NCBI GenBank assembly: GCA_009829735.1
Contig: CM020619.1
Span: forward strand, 32,126,685-32,190,684
From: Pyropia yezoensis
Lineage: Eukaryota; Rhodophyta; Bangiophyceae; Bangiales; Bangiaceae
Length of the DNA: 64,000 bases
Direction of reading: 5' to 3'
A program made the translations under genes and the position numbers. Of this stretch, positions 14,001 through 23,297 are shown in pieces (within the stretch, counting starts at the first letter, position 1; every line of letters begins with the position of its first letter). The notes under the pieces are model-generated. The model was given only the letters and a program-made list of their open reading frames with translations, was not told the origin of the DNA and made no database searches.

Positions 14001-14851
14001 TCTGGCGGCCTGTGGCTTGCCGGTCCCCGCTGGGGGGGTGTTGTGGCTGGCTGCCCGTGGGGTGCGCCCCCCTCAGGGGGCGTAAGGCGCCGCGGCTGCG
14101 CACCGATTGGCGCGTCTGATTGGCCACTGGTGGCCGAGTCGGGGCGCGTTCCCCACCACGACGGCCGGCGTCGGGCCCCCCCCCACCCCGCCAGACACCC
14201 TTCCCAACCTGCCGGCTGCCGCTTGCCTTGCACTTCACAGGACGGGGTGCTGCAGTCGGGGGGCACAACGGACCCCACACTGCGGCTCTGGCGTGCGCGG
14301 CTGGGACGGTGCGGTGGGGGGGGGGGGGGGGGCAGACGGGCGAGAGGAGCGACTGTGCCTGCCAGATACCTTGCGTAGCGAGCTGCCCCCCCCCCCCTTC
14401 GCCCCCCCCGCCCCCCCCCAACCCCCGCCGAGCCCGGGGAGCCAGCCCCCTTGCCACCGTGGCCGTGACGGCCCGCCCCTGCGTTGGCGGGCGGGCGGCG
14501 CCGCCGAGGGGCGGCCGCACCGGCCGTAGCGGTGCCGACGGCGCTTGCCCGTCGCCGCCGCTTCCCCCCCGTGGCTGCTGTCTGCGGTTGGGCTGCCTGG
14601 GGCGTGTCCTGCGGCGCTTTCGTCCGCCCCCGCTCCCCCTCAAGCGCCGTGCGGCGGGCTGTGCGCGGCCGGCATCGCGTCGCGGCCGGCCGCGGACCCC
14701 CGCCGGGCGGTGCGCCGTGTCCCACGCGAGCTCCCCCCCCCCGCCTTTGTCACCCGACCCCCCCCTTCCTTCTCGCGCCCGCCCTCATCCACCCCGCGCC
14801 CCGTCACCCCCCCCCCTCCCCCGCGCCGCTGTCGTCCCCGCACCGCTCGCT
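11018..14851. other. Long GC-rich intergenic region with homopolymers and microsatellites
   Basis: This is the upstream region of the tyrosinase and of the HHE-like gene. Long open frames occur on both strands in several frames at once, but they consist of Pro/Arg/Gly/Ala runs with no conserved motif, so I call no gene. It contains many C or G runs of 9-17 nt and a CCCG array. A less GC-rich patch at 13780-13920 carries a direct repeat of ATTTCTTGGAC (13806-13816 and 13826-13836). Confidence 0.6.
12931..13011. repeat. (CCCG)n tetranucleotide microsatellite
   Basis: About 20 copies of CCCG with two CTCG interruptions near the start. Scattered shorter CCCG tracts continue to about 13160. A four-base unit would shift a reading frame with each copy, so this is non-coding. 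Confidence 0.95.
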
Positions 14852-16275
14852 ATGCGGTTCTTCTTCTCCCGGCCGCCAAGGCCTCCTCATGCCCACGACG
14901 GGGGCGGCGGCTCGCCGCCTCCCCCCCCCGCGCGGCCCCTCTCCCCTCCCCCGCCGCCCCCCGCGGCAGCCGCCGCTGCCTCCCCGGCGGGTCACCGCCC
15001 CGCAGGGCGGCCGGCGGCGGGGCGGCAGGCCGCGCCCCCACCCCCCGCGTCGCCGCCGCGGGCGCTCCCGGGGCTGCTGCTGCTGGCGGTGGCACGGGCG
15101 CCGCCGCGGGAGCACCCGCCGCTGTGGCTGCTCGCGGTGGCCCGGTCGGTGGGCTCCCCGTCGCGGCGGGCGCTCTCGTGGCTCCGCCGTCGACTGCCGC
15201 TACCGCCGCCGCCTGGCAGGCCGCGGCTGCCGGGCCGCCCGTCGGGGGTGGTGGCCACCGCCGTCCCGTCGGGGCTGGTAGAGGAAGGGGGGAGCAGGGG
15301 GGGGGGGGGGGCCCTGATGCGGGTGGCGCCGTTGACGGCGGCGGCAGTGCAGCGGGGGACGGCATTGCCGGGGAGGCGCGGGGCTTTCGGCTCCACGGCT
15401 GGCGGTGGCACCACGTGGCGATTGGGCGGGAGCTGGGGGCCATCTCCACCGCCCTCGGCTCGGGGGTGGACTGTGGGGACCCGTCGGCGGTGGCGGCGGT
15501 GGTAGACGCCTTTGCGTTTGCACGGCGGTCGGTGTGGGCGGTGCACAACACGATGGAGCGGGAGGTGCTGTTTCCATGGATCGACACGGGGGTGTGTGAG
15601 GCGGCGGCTGATGGGGGGCGGGGACCCCCGACCGTGACGGCGGTGAGCAGGCGTGGCAGCGGTGGGGGAGGCCGCGGCGGCGGCGGTGGTGGTGGCCGTG
15701 GCGGTGTGGCGGGCCGCTCTCCCGCCCGGCAGCGGGCGGTAAGTGCCGCCCTCTCCTCCTTTGCCGCCGAGCGGGAGCGCCTGGAAGCGGCGGCGACCGA
15801 GGTGGAGGCCCGCCTCGCCCGCCTTGCCGCCGCCACCGCCGAGCGGGACGCCCCCTGGCGTGGCGTCGCCGCGTGTGGTCCCGAGACGGCCCGCGCGGCG
15901 GCGGCAGTGCGGGTCCTTGCCGACGAGGCGGCAGCGCTCTTTGCCGCCGAGGAGGCGGCGCTCATCCCGCTGGTGACGGGCGACTTTTCCGCCGACGAGC
16001 AGGCGCGCGTCTTCCTCACCGCCGTCCACGGGCTGGCGGGCGGGCTCCGCGGGCCGACGGCCAAACTGCAGCTTGTCCTCTTCCACGAGGCCCTAAAGGC
16101 GGGGGGGGGGGGCGAGGAGTGGGGGCACTTTAAGCGGGAGGTCCCCCGGCCGGCACGCGCGTGGATCCCTGTGTGGAAAAAGCGCCTGTACGATGGGTGC
16201 CCGACGACGGTGCTGGTCGAGCGGGCGCGCGAGCGGCGCCGCGCGGGGGGGGGCGGCACGGGCGGGCGCCGGTGA
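14852..16275 (+). CDS. Hemerythrin/HHE cation-binding domain protein (start and frame unresolved)
   Basis: The C-terminal frame (about 15360-16275) encodes a helical bundle with hemerythrin-type features: GWRWHHVAIGREL, HNTMEREVLFPWI, EEAALIPLV followed by FSADEQ, then AVHGLAG and LFHEALK. HHE proteins bind iron or other metals and in plants and algae often act in iron sensing; no RING or CHY domain is seen here, so the role is open. There is no ATG in this frame upstream of the domain. The nearest good candidate, ATG 14852 (start MRFFFSRP), lies in another frame and would join if the 15-G run at 15297-15311 had one more base; an unseen intron is the alternative. The protein ends with a basic tail. 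Confidence 0.6.
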
Positions 16276-16976
16276 GGCCCAAGTCCATTGCGGCGCGGGA
16301 GGAGTCTGGGGGTACGCTGAGGACACACGTAGGCAGGCGGATGAGTTGGGGCGGCGGGCATGGGAGGTGGGCAGATGGGCCGCCCGACTCTCCTTTTTCT
16401 TGGCATAATTTTTTGTTCTTACCTTTGCATGGTCTGTGGCGTCGAGCTATAGCAGCGCGCTTTATGAACCGCTTTCAGCCGCGGCGAGAGGCGGGGGCCT
16501 CTCAAGCTGAGCGGTGTTTCCCTTCACGTTGTCACCTCCTTGGTAACCCTCGCTATCTGAAGAGGTCGTTTGTGGCAAAGCATCGGCCGGTGGAGGCGTG
16601 CGTGGTGGCAACCGCGACCGCCCGTTGCGGGGCGCCCTCGAAAAGATGTAACAAAAAAAAAAATCGCCTCGCGACGCCTGACTCCCCCCACCTACCCGAA
16701 GTAGCTGTCTATGAACAGGGCGCAGCCGCACTCATCAACGACCTCGTTCCGGATGCAGTCAAGGGCGGTGGGGGTTTATCACGCTTCCCAGACCAGCGCC
16801 CCAGAGGACGAGCGTCCCAACCCCACCGCCCTCCCACCGCACATGACGGCGACCGCGCAGGGACCGCACTTGCGGCCTCGCACCCACATTTAGCGGTACT
16901 GTGAGCACAAGCATCGTGGGGGAGAGAGCATCAATAACGCGGTAGAAAAATGTACAATCATATACCCAAACGAACG
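16276..16976. other. Intergenic region between convergent gene ends
   Basis: 3' flank of the HHE-like gene and of RPS29. Composition drops to moderate GC. A short A run lies at about 16651-16662. No conserved coding segment, tRNA-like or snRNA-like sequence was recognised. Confidence 0.5.
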
Positions 16977-17389
16977 TCAGAACTGAGTCCGCCTGCGAAA
17001 GGAAACCACAGCTACTTGCACCAACACATCAAGACCCATTCGTCGCCTCCCGTCCGCTTCCAACCTTGCCGCCCCCATTGCCACCCGCTCATCCGTCCAA
17101 CCCTCCGCCCTTCCATACCCACCACCCATCCTCCACCATCACCACTCATCATCCACCAGACCCCCCCCACACCCCCCATGACCACCGGTATTGCACACTC
17201 ATGACCCCACGCCAGTAACCAGCATACCTTGTGGAAGCCAATCGCGTTGGCGTTCTCCCGGAAGCACCGCCGGCAGATGTCCAGCGAGTACTTGCGGATG
17301 AGCCCAATCTTGGACCCGCACACACGGCAGGCGCGGGAGCCCTTACCGTAGCCCTTGGGGTGGGAGTTCCACACCGCCGCGTGACCCAT
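16977..17389 (-). CDS. RPS29: 40S ribosomal protein S29 (uS14)
   Basis: A zinc-binding small-subunit protein of the cytosolic ribosome. Exon 1 (17389-17228) encodes 54 residues beginning [19 protein letters not shown] and carrying the four zinc cysteines as CRVC and CRRC, plus the family signatures GLIRKY and IGFHK. A GTATGC donor follows the Lys codon. The best-fitting second exon is only TTC-TGA (16982-16977), after the acceptor ACTCAG. It gives a 55-residue protein ending in Lys-Phe, close to the usual 56 and like the Lys-Phe-Arg or Lys-Leu-Asp ends of relatives. The exon 2 choice is inference; reading through instead would add a long unrelated tail. It starts 466 bp from the divergent DnaJ-like gene. 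Confidence 0.93.
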
Positions 17390-17855
17390 GGTAACGAGCA
17401 GCAGTGGGGAAAGGGCAAGGGCAACGGGCAGGGAAAGACGAGGAGGGGGGTACGGGGCGTGATCGGGCGGTAAGGTGTGACGGCGATGAAACGACAGGGT
17501 TGTTGCAGGAAGCGGGTGGGGTAGACGGCGGTCGGCGCCACCATACAACGTGCACGCGGTCGTCGCCGACGGCCGTACCCACGCATCCGGCTTCATGGAA
17601 ACACGACGAATTAAACACTTATTTTCATCCGGTTACGACAAGGGACGCGTGGACCGCTCTTGGGCAAATCCAAGTACAAGACTTCCAAACAACTTGACTG
17701 TCATCGTGAATCTCCGCTTGCGTCGCAGCTTGTCTTTCGCTCTTCCTTCGACTTGGCTGCGTGGCACGGGCAGCGGCCGCCATCGCCTCCACCCATAGTT
17801 CTTCTTTTCGTCCTTCCCCCCTTTCCCCCTCCTTTCCCCCTCCTCGCTTGGCGCG
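17390..17855. promoter_or_regulatory. Shared 5' region of RPS29 (-) and DnaJ-like gene (+)
   Basis: The 466 bp between the two divergent start codons must hold both promoters. The stretch is pyrimidine-rich just upstream of the plus-strand ATG (CT-rich 17805-17850). No clear TATA box was found. Bidirectional control is an inference from spacing only. Confidence 0.4.
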
Positions 17856-18968
17856 ATGGCGTCGTGGTCGCCCGCGTTTTGCCTCCCTTTCCCCCCCGGC
17901 GCTGCCGCCCCGGCCCACATCGCTTGTCGCGTCACATCTCCCCCCCTGCGTCGGCGGCGTTCCGTCACCCCCGCCACCGCCGCCGTTCAAGCCCGCACGC
18001 GGCAGCCGTTTGCCGTGATACCGCCGCCAGCTTCTGAGCCTCCCCCCCCTCCGCCGCGGCCGTCGTCGCCGTCGTCGGCGGCGTCGGTCGAGTCGCCCCC
18101 GTTGGGCGCGACTGGCGGGGTGGTGCTCACCCCCTCCGCCGACCCCGACGCAACAGGCCTGGCGGCCTTTGCGCCTCCCAGGGGGGATGACGGCTGTGGC
18201 TCGTGTGGGGGGGAGGGGGTGGTCGCATGTGCGGCGTGTGGGGCCAAGGGGTTTGTGCGCGCCGAGGGGGGTGCCATGTGGTGCTCGTGTGACGAGTGCT
18301 TCGGTACGTTTTGCTGGTGGCCGGGCGGGTGGGTGGACGGGTGAATGGGTGGATGGGCAGGTGGGCTGATAGCGCGCGGGTGGGCTGGTGGCCATCGGGG
18401 GGGGAAGGTGAGCGGGTTGGTGGGGGTCGGCATTCGACTCTTTCATTAGATGGTGTGCTTTGGGGGATCTCTGGGGCGCTGTCCCGGGAGAAGACAGTGG
18501 AATTGTCGACCCTTCAGCTGAGGGAAGGGCAGTGGTGGGTGTTGCTGGAAGGTGAGCGCGCGACCACCCCGACTGGCGGCGGCGTTGCTCGATGGCCGCG
18601 GCGTGAAAGGCCGACTGGGGTGCTCCTGTGGCGGCAGTCGCTTGGGCAAGTGGCCACCGCGGTTACTGACAGCGCTCGACCTCCGCTCCCCCCGCCCCAC
18701 CCTGCTCTTTCTTGCGCAACCCCTTCACCTGCTGCTGCCGTTTGGCCTAGGCGTCGGGTCGGTGGGGTGTCCTCGCTGCCGCCTCGTGGACGTGACCATA
18801 TCGGCGGGAGCCGCCGACGCGGCCGACAGCGTTGGCGGCGCGACGGCTGCAGCAGCGGCAGCGGCAGCGGCAGCGGCGGGGGAGGCTGGGGCGGCCGCGG
18901 CGCGCGACGAGGCAGCGGATATGATTGAGCAGGCCGACTGGGAGGATGGGGATGGGGATGACTGGTAG
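17856..18968 (+). CDS. DnaJ-type cysteine-rich zinc-finger protein, BSD2-like, probably plastid-targeted
   Basis: Two exons, 17856-18303 and 18751-18968 (221 aa), separated by a 447-nt intron (donor GTACGT, acceptor CCTAG). Splicing completes four Cys pairs of the DnaJ zinc-finger type: CGSCGGEG (114-121), CAACGAKG (125-132), CDECFGVG (145-152) and CPRC (156-159). The third repeat is created across the splice, which supports the model. There is no J-domain, as in the small plastid chaperone BSD2 that assists Rubisco assembly. The N-terminus (MASWSPAFCLPFPPG, then basic and Ser/Thr-rich) looks like a plastid transit peptide. An Ala-rich helix and an acidic Asp/Trp tail end the protein. BSD2 identity is tentative; other single-zinc-finger DnaJ relatives exist. 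Confidence 0.8.
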
Positions 18969-19486
18969 GGGCGACGCCATAAGACGGGGGAGGGAGGATG
19001 GTTGGGTGGATGGGGGATGCTTTCCCCTGGGGGGGGTCGTGAGGGGGGCGGTACCGGGGGGGGGCTAGGAACGCCAAAAGCAAGCGCGCCGCCTCCCCCC
19101 CCCCCCCCCCCCCTGACGTCTATGCATACCATATGGGGCTGGTATGGACGCGGTCGCCGCGCGGGAGTCGCCGGCGCCGGCGGCGCCCCGCCCCACCCGC
19201 GCACGCTGGGTGTACGGGTCAAAGGAAGAAGGGAAAGGGACTATATAATGTGCTGTCGGGGCTCCTCAAGGCGAACCTCCAACCTCCATGACAACGAAGA
19301 GGGGGGAGGGGGTAACGTAAATAAAAAAAAACGATGCGAGTATCCATAGGTCTGCAGCTCGGTGGTAGACCAAACTCGCAGTCGTCCGTGGCCAAGCTTT
19401 AGAGCTTTTTTTCTTGCTTTCGAGTATTTCTTGGCTACGCAGCAAGTACAGTACCCCTCACCAGCCGCTTCCGTCCGTGGCGGTTT
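18969..19486. other. Intergenic region between convergent genes
   Basis: Contains a 16-C run near 19097-19112, a TATATAA at 19243-19249, and an AATAAA followed by an A run at about 19319-19330 that could end the DnaJ-like transcript. The last 150 bp are AT-richer. No coding motif was found. Confidence 0.45.
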
Positions 19487-21740
19487 CTAAATACTGGCCG
19501 GTTGGCCTCCCCCGTACGAAAACGGAGACTCAGGAGGGTACCGCCAAGTGGTACTGCTGCCCAACCGGCGCTCCACCTCCTCATGGTCCGTCCCGTACGA
19601 GGAAGGCTGGTTGCCCTGCTGCCGCATCAGGTACTTGATGCACCAACCCGCGGCAAAAGAGGGGAGGCCATCCATGTAGCTCGCCACCGCCGGCAAGCCC
19701 AGCGTCGTGCACGCGCGGCGGATGGCGTCGAGGCCGCCGCCGCGGCAGGTGCAGCTCATGTTGGACTGGTAGCGGCGGAAGAGCTCGGCCTGGCGGGTCG
19801 TGGCTATCCGCCGACCGACAGCCCGGCTCGACACGGCGTACGAGACGTAGGCCACGAGGAGCGCACGCACGCAATGGGGGATGGCTTCCACCGTGGACGC
19901 GCTCTGGAGGGCAAGCAGTGAGAGCCCATTACATGCTGCAATGTGAACCCGCTCGCGGGTCCATAGGCAGGAAAAGCAGCTCAGCAGGCCAGACCACCCT
20001 GCCGTCCTCCGCGCAGCGAGGCCGTCCTGGTAAATCTGATCGACCAACGCCTTGAACTTTGCCGAGAACGAGTGGTTGACAAGGAGCAGAGATGTGGAGG
20101 CAAGCTCGCACGCGTAATTCTCCTGGTCGGCGCCTGACAGGCCGTTGAGCGGTACAGACACGCGCTGGCGAATGGGCTCGGCCAAGTGGTACCAGGTGGA
20201 GAGCAACGGCATGCGAACGTGGTCGGCAGCGTCGCTGGCGTAAGCGACGTACGCGGCTGAATGGAAGCATTCATAGAAAGTGGTCGTCCTGTACCACAGC
20301 GACGACATCTGGTGGGGCACGTGCGCCGTCTTTTCGTACACGAGCGTCTCGATGCCAACCAGACTGGACGTGTCGAGAAGCGGCCGTCGTAGCACCACCT
20401 CCCCGGCGATGTCTTGCATACCTTCGTCGGCTGTGGAAGTGGGAGGGGTGCCTGGCTGGCCCTCAGTTTGCGCGTATGGGAGCAAACCGGGCCGCAGCTC
20501 GCTGAGTAGCTCGTACACCATAGGGCAGAGCGTAAGGTTGTACGAGGAAGGTGGCTCGAGCCGAGCACGCAGAGTAGTATCCTGGGTCCACCAATACAGC
20601 CACAAAGCACGTGTGCACGAGTCGGAGGTTGTGTCCCAGGGGTTGAGCCAAGGTGTCGGAGAGGTGAGATTGTTGTCAATCAGCGACATGGAAATGCGGA
20701 GGCTGTCCAGAGGGTAAGACAAAAGCGCTTGTTCCACTTGGGGGGTTGCATCTCGGTGGGACTGCCACGGGACGGACACGAAAAAGCCTCGCAAGACTCG
20801 GGTGACGCGGCTGTCGAGCCACCGCAGCGCAAGCAACTGTGCCCAGCCGCGGACGTTTCGGGTGACGAACCAGCTGTGGGTCGGAGCGGTGCAACAAAAG
20901 ATTGGGAAGCATGGAGCAGCGAGCAACGTCGTCAGCAAAGGGCATCGTCGTGAGCAAAGGGAACAGAGGAGAGGACAAGGGCGGCTGGATGCGGAAAGAG
21001 CAGGGAGCTTGGGGGCACGTTACACACCAGCAGAACTCACGTACTGCACCTTGGATGTGCAGGCCAGGCCAGTAGCCGCTTCGATGTTCAAAGTGCAAGA
21101 GGGTTAGACAATGGCGACCCCCCCCGTCAATAGCAAAGCCCGTTGAGAAAACGTACCAGTTGACGAACATGGCAACGAGGGTCGTCGCGACCTGATCCCA
21201 CCGCTCCCGACGGGACAAGAGCTCCTTAACAAACCACCCACCCATCACGTAGGCGGTCACGAGGCACACGCTGCTGAGGAGCAGGCGAGCGGCCACCACG
21301 AACCGACGGCGATAGTGGCGGTCAACGGCGTCAAAGACGGTCACGACCGTTAGAGGAAGGATGGTCACAAACGTAATCCAGACGACGTGCGCGTCGTCGA
21401 CGGGCAGCCGCCAGCGGGGAGCCGACAGGCCAGCCTCAACTGCGCGGATGGTCATGCCTGCCCCAATGGGAGGGGGGGATGAACCAGTCAACCTCCCGGT
21501 GGCCACACTGTGCCCGCTGTGGTGCAGGGCCGCAGCGGCAGCCGGCGCAGTCGGGATTGCGGTGACCGCTGCGTCAGTCAGGACAACAGCAGCCAGAGCA
21601 ACGGCAGCCAGGATGGAGGCGGCCGGGACGGCCGTGGCGCCGACGTCTGTCGGGGCGCGACGCCCACGGCCGGCCGCCGGGCTGGCGTCGGTGCAGCGCG
21701 AGCGGCGGATGGGAGCCATGGCCGCGGGGTCGTGCCCCAT
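19487..21740 (-). CDS. Multipass membrane protein of unknown function
   Basis: Two exons are inferred, 21740-21157 and 20873-19487 (656 aa), with a 283-nt intron (donor GTACGT, acceptor CCACAG). The N-terminal third has hydrophobic segments: an Ala-rich one (about residues 35-60), WITFVTILPLTVVTVF, LLLSSVCLVTAYVMGGW and VATTLVAMFVN, with a basic RHYRRR loop between. Exon 2 is Trp/Tyr/Cys-rich, with short hydrophobic stretches (such as CVRALLVAYVSYAV) and an extended region from MSLIDNN to the end without recognised motifs. Codon use is less GC-biased than in its neighbours, and residue composition is that of a real globular/membrane protein rather than low complexity. I do not recognise the family. 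The next Met (21719) is an alternative start. Confidence 0.65.
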
Positions 21741-22700
21741 GAGAGATGAGCGGACGCAAGGAGCAGAGGCGGCGTGCGTCAGTGGTTGGGGACTTGCCTG
21801 GTGGGGTGGGGCGGTGGGGGGGGGAGGGGCCGCGAGCCCCCTTGACAAGCGGACACTCTTTAGGAGGACTCCTAAATAGGGGAGGACGACTTCCAGGAGA
21901 GGGGGAGGGGAGGACTCCTAGTGGGGGAGGACTGCTTCAGGAGTCCTACCGAGTGTTCGCCTATAAAGGGGGCTCGCGGAGACCCGCTTCCGCGTCTTGT
22001 GATTGTCTGCACTCTATCCAGCTGGATGACGGCCGGAAGGAGTCAACCTACGGTAGTCGTGCCTGCACCGCGGCACGAGTCGACAGCACCACGGGCGCGG
22101 GCGAAGCGAATAAAAAAACCCTTATCCCGGCGTTACGCACACAACCAGGGAAACCACAGCCTTTGTTCTTTGGCGGCCAAAGAACGAAGACAGGTGCTAA
22201 AGAACGAAGGCAAATGAGCCAATCAGATTGAAGGAACAAGACATCGACCTGTCGACGTAGCTACCTGGGAACTGGAAGTAGCCCGCTGTGCACATACCCT
22301 GTGAACAGGAGAATAACACTGCCAGGACTGCCTAGTTGCAAGACTTAACTTCTAAGGCGTTCGACACGATGCTTTCAGCTCAGAACGTTTCTGCAGAAGT
22401 TTCGAAGCATCTTTCCGCCCGCCTCTCTTCCGCGCGCGGCTGTGGTAGAGACGACAGCGGGGGCGGGGGAGGTGCGTTCGTGGGGGGAGGCGGGCGCGGG
22501 AGCGGGGGCGGGACAGGGAGGGGGGCACGCCGCTGCTGTCCCCGCTGTTGCCGCTGCCGTTGGGGCGGGGCCACCGCGGCCGCCGACGCGAAGGCGGCGG
22601 GCGGCGGGGGCGAGGTGGCGCCATGGGGTGGCAGGGGGGAGGGGGGAGGGGGCGCGGAGGGGGAGGGCAGGGTTCACCAACAGTTGCACATGGCATAAGC
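21741..22700. other. 5' flank of the membrane protein gene and repeat-bearing DNA
   Basis: Holds the 150-bp inverted-repeat element (21830-21979), a short perfect inverted repeat (GTTCTTTGG at 22165-22173 against 22177-22185), and a GC-rich patch at 22430-22670. Open frames here are short and without recognisable motifs. Confidence 0.5.
21830..21979. mobile_element. MITE-like 150-bp inverted-repeat element
   Basis: The left end (from 21830, CCGCGAGCCCCCTTGACAAG) and the right end read on the other strand (from 21979, CCGCGAGCCCCCTTTATAGG) match in 12 terminal bases. They stay similar for about 40 bp (GCGGACACTC against GCGAACACTC, ending AGGACTCCT). The centre repeats GGAGGACTCCTA-type motifs. 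Such long imperfect terminal inverted repeats on a short non-coding segment are typical of MITEs or foldback elements. No clear target-site duplication was found. It lies 90 bp upstream of the membrane protein start codon and contains a TATAAA (21962-21967), so it may affect that promoter. Confidence 0.65.
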
Positions 22701-22988
22701 TGTAGGCGCTGCAACAGGCAGAGGCGGACAGAGGGGGCGCGTACCGCACCTCGACGAGGAGGCGCCCCAATATTGATGACGTCGTCCGTAGGTACCTACG
22801 GAGGCACAGCCATGCCGTGAACCGAATGTGCCCGCGCGACGGGTGCGTGGTCGCGCCGGTACTGCCGCTGGGGAGAGCAGACTCCAGGGAAGACGCACAG
22901 GACCGTTCCCGCAGAGGGTACAGTGCGTACGCGATCATATCCAGGGGTCTCCCGAGGAAGTAGCCCACTTCTGTACCGCACCATTTGG

Positions 22989-23012
22989 AGTCGGAACAGT
23001 ACTGTTCCGACT
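22989..23012. repeat. 24-bp perfect palindrome
   Basis: AGTCGGAACAGT is followed immediately by its exact reverse complement, with no spacer. A perfect 12-bp arm is unexpected by chance in this window and suggests a protein-binding dyad or a hairpin remnant. Confidence 0.95.
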
Positions 23013-23219
23013 TGATGTACCACCAAGTGCAGTAATGCGTCAGGTGGCGAGAGGAATCGCGACAACGAGCCTACAAAGTACGAAAATGCCTGTTCTGACT
23101 TGGCCAGGAAAAATGTGAAGGGGACAGGCGTACAGAGGAGGCGGACCTCGTCTGCGACTGGGAGGATCGTCGTGAAGGAGGAGAGATGCGGGGGGGGGGC
23201 GGCGGAGCGGGATGGGGAT

Positions 23220-23297
23220 GCGGGGGGGGCTCGCGAGAACGGTGCTCAACCGAAAAGTGCGGGGGGGGCTCGCGAGAATGGAGCCCAACCGAAACTC
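23220..23297 (+). repeat. 39-bp tandem duplication
   Basis: Two adjacent 39-bp copies (GCG, a G run, CTCGCGAGAA, then CCAACCGAAA-type end) differ at a few bases. The unit is a multiple of three and on the plus strand would encode a repeated 13-residue GGARENGAQPK-like block, but no convincing gene model includes it. Confidence 0.85.

Noticed and set aside
14545-14851. Upstream extension of the HHE-like frame
   Set aside because: Its apparent start is TTG, not ATG, and the sequence is Pro/Arg low complexity.
21050-21110. Possible middle exon in the membrane protein gene (GYWPGLHIQGA)
   Set aside because: No combination of its splice sites keeps both neighbouring phases; direct splicing of 21157 to 20873 keeps the frame.
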